Source of the DNA: Prinia subflava
Taxonomy: Eukaryota; Chordata; Aves; Passeriformes; Cisticolidae
Direction: 5' to 3'
DNA: 64,000 bases
Assembly (NCBI RefSeq): GCF_021018805.1
Contig: NW_026960612.1
Coordinates: 2,604,001 to 2,668,000 of the forward strand
Shown here: in pieces, positions 39,529 to 48,842 of the stretch
Numbering within the stretch: position 1 is the stretch's first letter
Layout: each line of letters starts with the position of its first letter
The notes under the pieces: model-generated
Told to the model about the DNA's origin: nothing
Seen by the model: the letters and a program-made list of their open reading frames with translations, nothing else
Database searches by the model: none
Position numbers and translations under genes: made by a program

Positions 39529-40275
39529 AACTTGAGTTCTCGTCTGGGAGCCAGAGCCAGTTTTTGGGGTCTACGGTCCCTCTCTTGCAGTCCAGGAGGC
39601 ACCCTGCTGATTCAGCATCCTGGCGGAATGGGGAGATCTCATGGAACCAACTGGACATGCGAACCAATCAGAAAAAGCCACAATCAAAAGGGGACAGGAT
39701 AAGAGCTGGCTCAGGGGCTCTCAAAAAACTCAGGGAGGACTGGAGGTAAGGAGTCCTCGGAACTGCGGTATAATTTCACTCATAAAAATTGATGTGCACG
39801 AAGAATCCATGCAGGAAAAATGCTCTGTAAGTATTGCCTGGTTGAGTGCGGTGACTGAGTGTGAGTGAGACGTGATATTATCATGAGGAGAGTGCAGACC
39901 TCACGATCGCAATTGTGTTGTCCCGTGAGGGAAATGGTCAGTCACAGGGGAAGCAGGTGACTTATCTCACGTCAAAGCCGATCCGGGGAGGGTCGGATAT
40001 CGGTCACGGCGGCTAAAAGGGAAGGGACATCCTTGGGAGTTTAAGGACTGGTAAACCTTTTAGTCTAGGACCAGGGTAGGTCCAGGAAATTTAGGCAAAT
40101 AGAGAGCTCATCACCAGGTGAAACCCTCCTTGTCGGACCCTTGCGGGGTTAGTAGTCTGGTGATACTGAAATAAGGAATTAGAAAATATGGTACCGGGTA
40201 AGTTCAGAAATTGCAAAAGTCAGAGAAAGTCGGACCTTCACGTGGGACAGGCTAAACTGCAGTAGCCTAGCTAAT
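39529..40275 (+). other. Proviral 5' leader with candidate splice donor
   Basis: About 750 bases separate the primer site from gag, as in gammaretroviruses with a packaging signal. A strong splice donor, GAG|GTAAGG, lies with GT at 39746-39747 and could have served the env mRNA. Short open frames in the leader are not convincing genes. Confidence 0.5.
39533..39550 (+). other. Primer binding site, tRNA-Pro-like
   Basis: Four bases after the 5' LTR end, TGAGTTCTCGTCTGGGAG matches 13 of 18 bases of the proline-tRNA primer site used by gammaretroviruses. The match includes an unbroken CTCGTC core and GGGA. The divergence fits an old provirus; another tRNA is possible. Confidence 0.6.
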
Positions 40276-41435
40276 ATGGGACAGCAAAAAAGTAAACCTC
40301 AGGAGAAAACGGAGGAGAAATCCACCGAGAAACTAAAGGATGGCACACCAAAAATCCCAAGGGGCAGCCCATTGGGGTAGTTACTGGAGTGTTGGGACAA
40401 ATATCCCGTAAGAGGAAGAAAATCTAAGGAAAAGATGATTCATTACTGTGTAGAAATCTGGGGAGGGGGGGAAATAAGGAGTCATGTAATTTGGCCTGTG
40501 TTTGGTACATTCGAGTAGTGGGCATTCAGAGCTTTGTGCATTTATGAAGGGGGAAAACAGACACAGGATGATGAAGAGTATGAATACGCTAAGGTGTGGG
40601 AAAGGGCGGACATCAGGCTCTACCTGATGAAAACGAAAAACCTTGGTGAAAGCCAAGGCAGCACATAAGAACCTCTAGATAATCTCCCACCACCCTATCT
40701 ACAGCCATTACCCCAGCCTGTGCAAGTCCCAGTACCCCTGGGACCCCCACCCCAGGCCCTGCAGGCGGCTCGAGCCCCTCCACCGGGAGCTTCAGCACCG
40801 CCGCCTGAGCAACAACCCCCACTGGCAGAGTTTAAGTCCCCGCCCCCTTCCCAGCCCCAAGACCTCCTGCCCCCAGAACACCCACCTCCTGAGCTGGACT
40901 CGGCACCCCCTCCCAGCCGTAGCCCCTCCACAAGACTTACAAAAGCGATCTCCACCCTACCAGCCAGGAGGACAGGGCGAAAGTTAAAGAAAATGAGTGA
41001 AGGAGATAGTGAAGAGGAGGAAGTTAAGCACAATCTTCTCCCCCTAAGAGAGGTGCCAATCGCCCCAGAGGTTATCGGATACGTAAATGTACCAATTAAT
41101 ACTGGAGATGTAAGAGCTTTTAAAAAGGAGATAGGAGAATTAAGAGATGACCCTTTGGGGGTCTCAAATAGACTTGATGAGTTCCTAGGCACGAGTATTT
41201 ATTCATAGGAAGCAGTGCCGAGGGGACAACACATTAGCAAAGTATTCAGAGAATGCATGGGGAAAGATGAAACTCCTTCAGAGTGGTTAGATTAAGAAAA
41301 TGTCCACAGACAGACGCTAATTCTCCTATAGGAGAGGTGTTGTTAGAAACTCAATTTGTAGCAAAATCTTAGGAAGACATACGGAGGAAACTTGAAAAAG
41401 AGTTTGAAATGGAGTAGGCAGGAAAAAAAGGGGAG
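40276..41435 (+). pseudogene. gag: gag pseudogene (MA, proline-rich late domain, CA fragments)
   Basis: Gag is the structural polyprotein. ATG 40276 starts MGQQKSKPQE, with Gly2 for myristoylation, but TAG stops it near 40380. Matrix continues in another frame (EKMIHYCVEIWGGG near 40430-40470). From 40669 a frame open to 41208 carries the late-domain PPPY (40687-40698), a long Pro-rich spacer and the capsid N-terminus (from PLREVPIAPE, about 41040). Decayed capsid C-terminal sequence (VFRECMGKDETPSEW) extends to about 41300, with further fragments to 41435. The central capsid is deleted. Several stops and frame changes make it dead. Confidence 0.88.
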
Positions 41436-41440
41436 GAAAG

Positions 41441-41880
41441 CTAGAATCTCTTTGCCTCAGTCCCCGCACAGCCCCTACAGCTTGCTCCGCCTGCACCCGG
41501 GGTGGCCACGTTGCCCACAGCTGTGCCACCCCTGCCTGTGCCCCAGACGCTGCTTGTAGCTCCACCGGCGCCCGCCACAGCTCTGGCCACACACCCGCTC
41601 CTGCGGGATGCCCTGCCCACCCCACCATCTGCGGCAGCCCTGCTCGTCCCTGTGGCTGACCCCACACCAGTGCAGCCGCCCGCAGCCCTGGCCCCTTCTG
41701 AACTGCTGACTCCATGGGAGCTCACGAACGCATGGTCCGCGGCAGCTCTGCTGTAGGTCTGGCAGAACCACCCTGACCAGGGGACAGTCCCGGTCCCCAC
41801 TCCCTCTGCTGCAGAGGTTCGGGCCCCAGCACTAACTTCTGCGCCCCCCCCCTCCTACCTTGGGAAGACCTGACATAGAG
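41441..41880 (+). other. GC-rich Pro/Ala-rich segment between gag and pro
   Basis: A GC-rich, C-biased island lies in otherwise AT-rich proviral DNA. One frame (41502-41756) is open for 84 codons of low-complexity Pro/Ala/Leu/Thr. No nucleocapsid zinc knuckle (CCHC) is seen where one would be expected. It may be an expanded Gag linker or foreign sequence; the origin is unclear. Confidence 0.4.
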
Positions 41881-42080
41881 CAAATTTAGCTCTCATGTCT
41901 GTCCTTATTTCTTTTATAAATACCTTTTTTTATGACACAAGAAGCCTAGCCAGGATCTAGAATTATCTTGATCCAAGTTGTAGAAGTAGGAAAGAAAGAT
42001 GTAGTAGAATTCCAGCACAGTTATATCCAGAGAAAGAACAAAGAGTATGTTTTCCAAAAAGTAAATATCAAATAAAACCT

Positions 42081-42380
42081 TTGGAAAGCTTAAAGGTAAT
42101 TTCTAGAGAAGTTGTTTTTCAGTGTTTAATAGATTTAAAAGCAGAAAGAACCTGTATCACTAGAAACCCAATAAGATGTGAAATGAGTAAAGAAATTTTA
42201 GAAATAGTGACAGAGAGAAACAAAACGTTTGAAGTTCCTATCATAAAAGATGTAGTGATTAGCAGAAATACCAAAAGATGGGTGGGCAATATTTTATTAA
42301 TCCCAGAACTAGGTCTCAACGTGTTAAGAAAAGATCTAGAAGTGTTGTTGGAAACAGAAGTTGTACCAGAGATATGGTGA
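42081..42380 (+). pseudogene. pro: Retroviral protease pseudogene
   Basis: The frame carries a retropepsin-like stretch of about 95 codons. The active-site region reads CLIDLKAERTC: the Asp (42132-42134) is kept, but the following two residues of the D-T/S-G triad are replaced by Leu and Lys, so it could not cleave Gag. Downstream, VPIIKDVVI resembles the flap region, and ILLIPELGLNVLRKDL resembles the C-terminal substrate-binding region with a conserved Leu-Leu-Gly-type motif. It ends at TGA before any RT. Confidence 0.8.
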
Positions 42381-43440
42381 AAATAACAAAAAAAAGATCC
42401 TCTTAGAAAGAAAGAGAATACATGTTGATAGTTTGTTTAAAAGTTTTACAAAAAGAATGTCGAGATGTGCCTTTGTTGATAAAAAGAAAGTGTAAAATAT
42501 ACTGATTATGTGCATGCTTTTGAGAGTTGTACACACTTTCAGAAATTTGAAAAGAATAATACATGAGGGACTCATTTTTAAAAAAATTTTGGAGGCATTA
42601 AAATAATTGCAAGATACAAAAAGGGGGAATAACTTCAAAACTAAGAGAAAATAATTTGATGATTAATAGAGCAAAAATTGGAGTCAGAAGAGTTGTGATA
42701 ATAATAATGTTTGATGAGAAAAACTAGAAGTTTCTAAATATAGTACAAGCAAAAGTGCTAGTCGCAGCTGTCAAAAAAGTGCAGAAACAGGAATGTTCCC
42801 ATGACTCTAAGAAATCAGGGAAAAAAGGGAAAAATAGCACCCAGAAGAAGAAAAGAAAATCACTTTTAGAGCACCATGGGTAGTATATACCCCCCCCCCA
42901 ATGTAAGGAGTATATTACAACAAAAAGCAGACAAGTGGCTTACAGATGCCAATCTTTTAAATCTGAAGCTATATTGATTTATTCACCTGGTTTAGAATTG
43001 CGGACAATGACAGCTAAAAAATCCAGCCCAGCTTCTGTCTGGAGAAGCGTTAGAAAGATCTGCTCACACCTGTGCTGAAATAATAGAACTCCAGACAAAA
43101 ATAAGACCTGATTTATAGGAGGAAAATTTAGAGGACGAAGAGAAATAGCTTGTAGATAGATTGGCAAAGATTATAAAAAGGAGTAATAATGCAAAGCACC
43201 CCTTTGGGTTTTGCCATATACAAAATACAACCGGGAGATAAAGTGTTAGTTAAAGCCTAGAAAGAAGCCTCCCCAGCTCCACATTGGGAAGGTCCCTTTG
43301 TTGTCCCTCTAAACACAGACACAGCACTTCAAACAGCTGAAAAATCCAGACACACGCTTCTCGGGCAAAGGAGATCGAAAGACAAGAAGAGGAGCCCGAG
43401 TAGAAAGAAGCCTCTCCCCCGGGAGACCTGAAGATCAAAT
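42381..43440 (+). pseudogene. pol: pol remnants: RNase H connection and integrase C-terminus
   Basis: Most of RT is absent or unreadable. At about 42920-43115, mixed frames give KADKWLTDANLL and NPAQLLSGEALE, matching the RT connection/RNase H region of class I ERVs. At about 43195-43345 a frame gives QPGDKVLVKA, a stop, then PHWEGPFVV and TDTALQTAEK, the integrase C-terminal domain. The integrase core and RNase H catalytic part are missing, so at least 2 kb is deleted relative to a complete pol. A Lys-rich stretch at 42770-42860 is of unclear origin. Confidence 0.75.
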
Positions 43441-44055
43441 TCCACCGGCTCTATAAATGACTGACAGGAATACGATAAGTTAAGCCAGAACGTCTGTTAC
43501 CCATGCATTCATTTTAGGTGCGTTTATTGTCACGAGATATGGGTTGTACATTGTCAAGAGGGATATAGACCAAGGGGCTTGTGCACAAAGTGTTTAGAAA
43601 CAGAGCAAAACCTGGCTGATCACATCTTAGTGCTCGCCACAAATTTGGGCTTACTAGAATTGGATTTCTACAAGTAGTTTCTCCTATTTCAAAAGGGGGT
43701 GAAGAGACAATTGGACGCAAGGGCACAGGTCCTAGCAATCAAGTGCCGAAAGACTAACAAAGTACCCTGTAATGCCGACCAGGTAAAGCTATCTAGGTGG
43801 GGCACCTTTAAGAGGAGGTTCATGGCTCGATCTAATTCTAGAACCCCAGAAGAATACCCTTGCTGTCAAGAAGACGGATTCCCTCGCCGCCGGTTGCAAC
43901 TCGGTGGGTGCAGGCATAGGCAGAAGAGTACACCCATGGGGAATCCTAGTGATCCTGAGCCTAGCCATGTGCCAGATGGTTGGACTGCCCCTAGAGAAAC
44001 AGATCAGCATGGAGGGGCCGAATCTCGATAATAGTGCGAACCATGCTTTAAGATC

Positions 44056-44836
44056 GTGACCCCGTATAATTGCCAGAAGGATGACATAAAAGAGTACTGT
44101 ACATATAACGGCACTCGGTTCGAAATGTGTAATTCAGAAGAGAAAATAGTCTGCTATGACACAAAAACGGTGCCTAAGGGCAAACAGCCAGGTTTGCCAT
44201 CTAAGCTGGGAAGAAATGTGAGACACAAACGGGATGTCGGAAAGGCACATACTATCCCTATTTGTGACAAATGTAATTGTACAGTATGGATTGGGGGCAG
44301 AAAAGAATCCATGTTCAATGGCATATTTCCAGATAAATAAGTTGTGTTATGATAAGAAAAAGTTAGGAACATGTGTAATGAATAGAAAAACTTATTGGGT
44401 GGAGAAAAACCTTAAATACGGTAAACCCTTGCCCAGGAATGAACCAGTAATGTTAGACCTTCTAAAAAATGATGATGACCGGATTTGCCTGAGGTTTGAT
44501 GAGACTTTTTGTTTTTCGAAAAATGACGAAGGGATGGACCCAGAAAGTAAAACAGAACAGGTAGCTCAGGAACTAAAAAGACAGGAGTCCGAGGCCAAGA
44601 GAAAAAGAATGGAACAAGAAAGATTTAAGACATTGAGTGAACAGTACGAGCAGCTAGAAAAGCAATACAACAATTATAGGCTGCCTGCATCAAACAAAAA
44701 TCTATTCATACACTTAATGCAGAAAATTGCAACTAAATTAGGGCTATCTAACTGTTGGATTTGTGGAAGACTAAAATCGGCAGAAAAATGGCCTTGGAGA
44801 GAGTTTGACTTCAGAGCAGCTCCTGAAATGAGATAA
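44056..44836 (+). pseudogene. env: env SU pseudogene of the class I provirus
   Basis: SU is the receptor-binding subunit. Two overlapping frames (44056-44340 and 44234-44836) together carry Cys-rich SU sequence, so a frameshift lies near 44300. Upstream leader fragments extend back to about 43450 with stops. The second frame has a Lys/Glu-rich coiled segment (about 44560-44670) and the motif CWIC (44753-44764), the CXXC site that in gamma-type Envs pairs with the TM CC motif. A stop at 44834-44836 ends it. More SU follows in other frames up to about 45000. Confidence 0.82.
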
Positions 44837-45485
44837 TACACCAACATCAAAAACCATCCCACGGCCTGAAGGGTAGATGTTAGATCAAAGAGTAATTGGG
44901 ACCCTTTGCATTAGCAGGGAGGGGGGAGCATTTACAGAAGTAGTGGGGTATACTCCCTGTGTATCTACACTGGCCGTAAATTCCCAAGACAAAAGCAAAA
45001 TTTGGCAACCCAAACCCCCTCAGGGATATTAGAGCAAAGAAAAGGGGACAAATTGTAAATAGATCGGTCTATGCTGGTGCAGAGGCTCTGGAGCAAACCC
45101 TTTCTGATGCTTGGAGAGTCTGAAGAGTTACTGAGAAGAGCCAGGAGCCGTAAATATTGAATAGAAAGCCCCTGGGAGAATTTATTGGATCTGTAGAAAG
45201 AAAGCCTACAGTGAATTACCATGTAAAGTGGAAAGGCTCCTGTCCTTTAGAGATCATTCAGCCCTCCTTTTTCACTCTGCCTGATCTGAGAGCGGCATGT
45301 TAGGAGCACCATTATATGAAACCCTGAGCAAGAAAAAAAAAAGAATTAAAGAAAAACTCCCGAATGCAGGGAGGAACCAGAAATGGAGAAACAAGGATTA
45401 GCCTGCAAAAAGAATAATAGAATACTATGGCTCTGCCACCTGAGCTCAAGATGAGACCTGGGGATATCGGACCCCAATCTATCTG

Positions 45486-45782
45486 TTGAATAGGCTGATA
45501 AGATTACAGGCTGTAATAGAAGTCTTGTTGAATCACATCTCTGACGCACTCAAATTACTGGCCAAGCAACACTCCCAAATGCGGGCCTTTGTGTATCAGA
45601 ACCGGATAGCATTAGACTACCTCTTGGCCAAGAAGAGAGAGGTGTGTGAAAAATTCAATGAATCTGAATGCTGCGTAGAAATTGATGACTACAGAAAAAC
45701 AATAAAAGATTTGTCTGCAAAAATTAAGAAGGTAGCACATGTCCCGGTTCAGAAGTGGAACTCCATACTTCAGGCCTCTTAG
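45486..45782 (+). pseudogene. env: env TM ectodomain pseudogene of the class I provirus
   Basis: A 98-codon frame has the heptad-repeat helix (RLQAVIEVLLNHISDALKLL), the QNRIALDYLLAK immunosuppressive-type segment and a C-X7-CC motif (45645-45674). The second helix with AHVPVQKW follows. C-X6/7-CC with CXXC in SU marks covalently linked gamma-type Env. TAG at 45780-45782 truncates it before the membrane anchor. The fusion peptide region upstream is decayed. Confidence 0.85.
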
Positions 45783-46173
45783 TAAGATCAACTGTTCAGG
45801 CAGGAAGCATGGTAGAAGAAAGCAGTTTTCTTTATACTATGCTCTGTAGCAGAGATAATATTCCTGCCCTGCCTGATACCATGTTTCATACACCTAATAC
45901 ATTCAGTAGTGCAAGGCATGTAAATAGCAGCCCTGCCCATAGATCAGGACATGGCCAGAAGGAAACTAGGCCAGGATACTCAGGCACTTAAGATTATGAA
46001 ATTAAAGGGAAGTAACACAGAAAGCACGTCGGCAGAAGTGCTAGCAAAATTTGAAGCTAGAGCAAAAGAAGAAAGAGATAACTATGAGAGATATCATACA
46101 GCTGATTGAGATGATTATAAAGATGATTTTTAAAATAAGAAAAAAGTTTTGACAAGAGAAATTGCTTAGGGAC

Positions 46174-46476
46174 AACAGGCCTCAGTACGTTCAGCATACG
46201 TAGTAGCAGATAAACTTATCTGCTACTAGAAATGTGTTAAGGTAGTAGTGTTACTAGCATAGAACAGTTACTAAGAAGACACGGTGGCTACCTTAAACTG
46301 CAATAACTTACATATTTCTGTATTCTCACTGCCTATCAGAATGCACCTGTTCTTGTAAACTATTCTGTCTGTATTTAACCCGCCATCTCACAGAATAAAA
46401 GAGATTGCGTGCTTAGAACCATATTGGTGTAGACGCACGTTATTCTAGCCCCCAATCTACCAGGGCTCCGCCTTTA
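46174..46476 (+). repeat. Nested LTR between env and 3' LTR, plus sense
   Basis: About 303 bases match the reverse complement of the LTR at 22228-22620 from AGGCCTCAGTACGTTC onward, including AATAAA at 46394-46399. The 6-bp repeats AGGGAC flank it (46168-46173 and 46477-46482). The right end aligns with the end of the 22 kb copy but reads CCTTTA in place of CCTTCA. The left end lacks TG and the first 90 bases or so of the 22 kb copy, so it is a shorter subfamily or truncated. Confidence 0.8.
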
Positions 46477-46655
46477 AGGGACTACTTCATACACTAAAAT
46501 ACGGTTAGTATAAGAGTAGCCTTAGTATATGTCAAAAAAAGAGAAAAACAATTGATCACCTTCATTCAGGTGGACAGGAGTAAGAGATGACAAAAGAACT
46601 TGGAGACATTAGAAAGAACACTAATTAATTAATTAATATGTTAATATGTTAATGT

Positions 46656-46669
46656 AGAAGGGGAGGGAT
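46656..46669 (+). other. Polypurine tract of the class I provirus
   Basis: AGAAGGGGAGGGAT directly abuts the TG of the 3' LTR at 46670, the position of the plus-strand primer in retroviruses. Confidence 0.85.
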
Positions 46670-47312
46670 TGTAATATATGATGTAATTCGTGTTCATGCA
46701 ATATAAATGTATAATCATTTATGTTCATGTAATATGATGTATCGATGCTATGAATTCAGCTGCGTTTTAAGAATATGGTAGCAGTCACTCAGGTTTAGAA
46801 ATAAAGTGAAATGATTAAGAATTGTGAACGCCCTTGCCTGAAACTTGAGCAAAGACCATGATTTACAACAGAAAGGAGGGTGACTACGAGAAGAGATAAG
46901 CCCACTCCAGAGATGGACTCGACAACGACCGACAATTATCACTCAATATAGATCTAGACTTCATCATCCGGGGTGTGCATCCCAATATGAGATTCCCTGA
47001 AATCGAATCAAGTATTCATCTCTTCTCGGAAATCATGAATATAGAAAAGGAGTTGAAAAAGACGAAGTATGAAGCAATGTCCCGTCCGACCAAAAACTGT
47101 ATATAAACTGACCCTGATGGGACTGAAATTGTGAACAGGGGAGCTCTGGTGTGATAGAGGCTGAAGCTAGGTTCACCCAGTGCTGACCCCGGGCTCGACA
47201 CTGACTTTGTTTGTGGCTTTTTAGTTTTTGCAAATTTTGTTTCCAAATTTTATTTTGCAAATTATTAATAAAAATCATTTTTATTAATTTGATTGGCTAC
47301 ACATTTATAACA
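46670..47312 (+). repeat. 3' LTR of the class I provirus
   Basis: The 643-bp LTR runs from TGTAATATATG to ATTTATAACA, with GTATATAAACTG as TATA region (about 47097) and AATAAA at 47267-47272. It is followed by the AATT duplication. It is uninterrupted and so gives the reference for reading the split 5' LTR. Confidence 0.93.
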
Positions 47313-47336
47313 AATTTAATAAGTGATTAATTAGCA

Positions 47337-48071
47337 TGGTAAAGTATGAGCAAAGACAGCACGCTGGGTACAGTGGTAGGGTTTTCCCTTACGACTCTAC
47401 ACCGTTTGCTGGACTTGCTGGTATTTTATTGGCTATATTCATACATATTCATAAGCTTTTCTCAGCAGTCTCTATTTACAATTTTTAACATCACTATTCA
47501 GTACCTAGAAATCATAAATCTATGATGGTGATGTTTGGTTCCTGTTCAATTTCTATACTCTATTGTGATCCATTTTAGATTTCAATATTCCAGGATATGT
47601 ATCCCAGATGGTGGGGTCCAGCTTCCAGATGTGGGGTCCAGCTTCTATTTTCCAGGTCTATCAATCTTCGATAGTGATGTCCAGTTTCCCTTTTTCAAGA
47701 ACCATAAATCAGCGAGCTGAAATCCTTCTTCCGTATCCAGGATGTTTTCACCATTCTGTGAGAAAGCCTAAGATCATTCTTACTTCCTTCTTTTGTCTAA
47801 AAGCCTTTTTACATCCTAAAACTACAGTTTAAAATTCTTTAATACAAAGCAAGCTTCTAAAGTCATAATTAAAAGACTCTTATTACAGAATAGCTTGAAA
47901 TTTATAATAGGCAATTGCAAGCAAACGGTTTGTTCAAAAACCTCCTTCCATGCTTTCCTCAGTTGTTTATTAGAACTCATTTTTATAACTGTCCCATGGC
48001 CGTGTTCCACAATTACAACTACACAGATTTTCTTTATCTACCTGACACGAAACACAACTTTGTATTTCACA
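47337..48071 (-). repeat. Solo LTR, minus sense
   Basis: The sense strand (minus) starts TGTGAAATACAAAG at 48071 and ends near CTTTACCA at 47337. A polyadenylation signal (TTTATT on plus, 47425-47430) and a U5-like GTGCTGTCTTTGCTC segment follow in order. The flanks ATTAGCA (left) and GTTAGCA (right) are near-identical, consistent with a decayed duplication. The first 130-140 bases match the left end of the env-bearing ERV at 11549. A tandem duplication of about 20 bases lies at 47606-47641. Confidence 0.75.
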
Positions 48072-48249
48072 GTTAGCAGGGTCTCTGATCACCCATACTT
48101 CTAGAAAAGCAGGACAGTGGGGACCCAGAATCTCTGCCAAGGTTCTTAGCCATGCCCGTGTACAGCTCCCACTTAGAAAGTGCTTTCAGACACAGGTTGC
48201 CTGTGTTAGAGTCTTCTGCAAGTGAAAACACGAAGCTGCCTACAGGCCA

Positions 48250-48315
48250 TTCACTGGAGAGTGGGACTTGATGACTCTTGTGGGTCCATTCCAGCTCAGC
48301 ATATTGTGATTCTGA
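48250..48315 (+). repeat. CR1 LINE 3' tail, plus strand
   Basis: The sequence GACTTGATGACTCTTGTGGG, then CCATTCCAGCTCAGCATATT and a terminal GTGATTCTGA, is the usual CR1 3' end. Only about 65 bases are recognisable. Confidence 0.55.
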
Positions 48316-48439
48316 ATTTAAATTCATTGTCCAAAACAGTTTGGGGGAGCAGGGCTTGAAAAGACAGCAAGACCGAATGCAGGTGGTGGTGTGAAATGCC
48401 AGGCAGTGATGCTGGGGATGGCCCTGCTCAAGAGCAGTG

Positions 48440-48842
48440 TCCCTGCCCTCCTTCCCATTCCAGGTGTTATGAACAAGTTTCCCGGTTGGGAGGGGCTGGG
48501 CTGCCCCTGTCCTGGCCCCGTGGCGGGACAGTCGCCCCGTCCTCCCCCGGGGGAAAGTGCAGAGCATGCATTGGCATGTTAAAAGAGCTCTGGGAGTGCA
48601 GCCCCCCTCCTCCCAGCTTGTGCTGTCACCCAGCCTTGTGGAGGAATGGGGGTTTTTCCTGTTTAACCCCCACACCCCAGCCAGTTTGAGTAGGGAGGGA
48701 AGCTGCCCTGAAGAAAAGTTGCCTGGCAACACTTTCCTACCTCATTAAAAAGTGAAAAGGAGCGGCTCCGGCCTTGATTGCCTGGTTATTGTTCTTTGTA
48801 ACTACCTCCTTCAGCAAGAATACCTCTGCTTCAACCAGGACA
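48440..48842 (+). repeat. GC-rich LTR-like block
   Basis: A GC-rich stretch ends with a U5-like segment, TTCAACCAGGACA, as many avian LTRs do. No matching start or flanking duplication could be established. It might instead be a decayed CpG-rich sequence of host origin. Confidence 0.35.

Larger units (their letters stand above)
38179..47312 (+). mobile_element. Class I (gammaretrovirus-like) provirus, decayed, with nested LTRs
   Basis: Two LTRs beginning TGTAATATATGATG and ending ATTTATAACA bracket a gag-pro-pol-env remnant. A 4-bp duplication AATT (38175-38178 and 47313-47316) flanks the whole. A 4-bp duplication, a proline-tRNA-like primer site, MA starting MGQ, a PPPY late motif, integrase of the W-E-G-P type and a CWIC-bearing SU all indicate a gammaretrovirus-like class I ERV. 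Most of capsid, nucleocapsid, RT and the integrase core is deleted or unrecognisable, and every gene has stops. Two younger LTRs interrupt it (38833-39507 and 46174-46476). It cannot encode a working virus. Confidence 0.9.
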
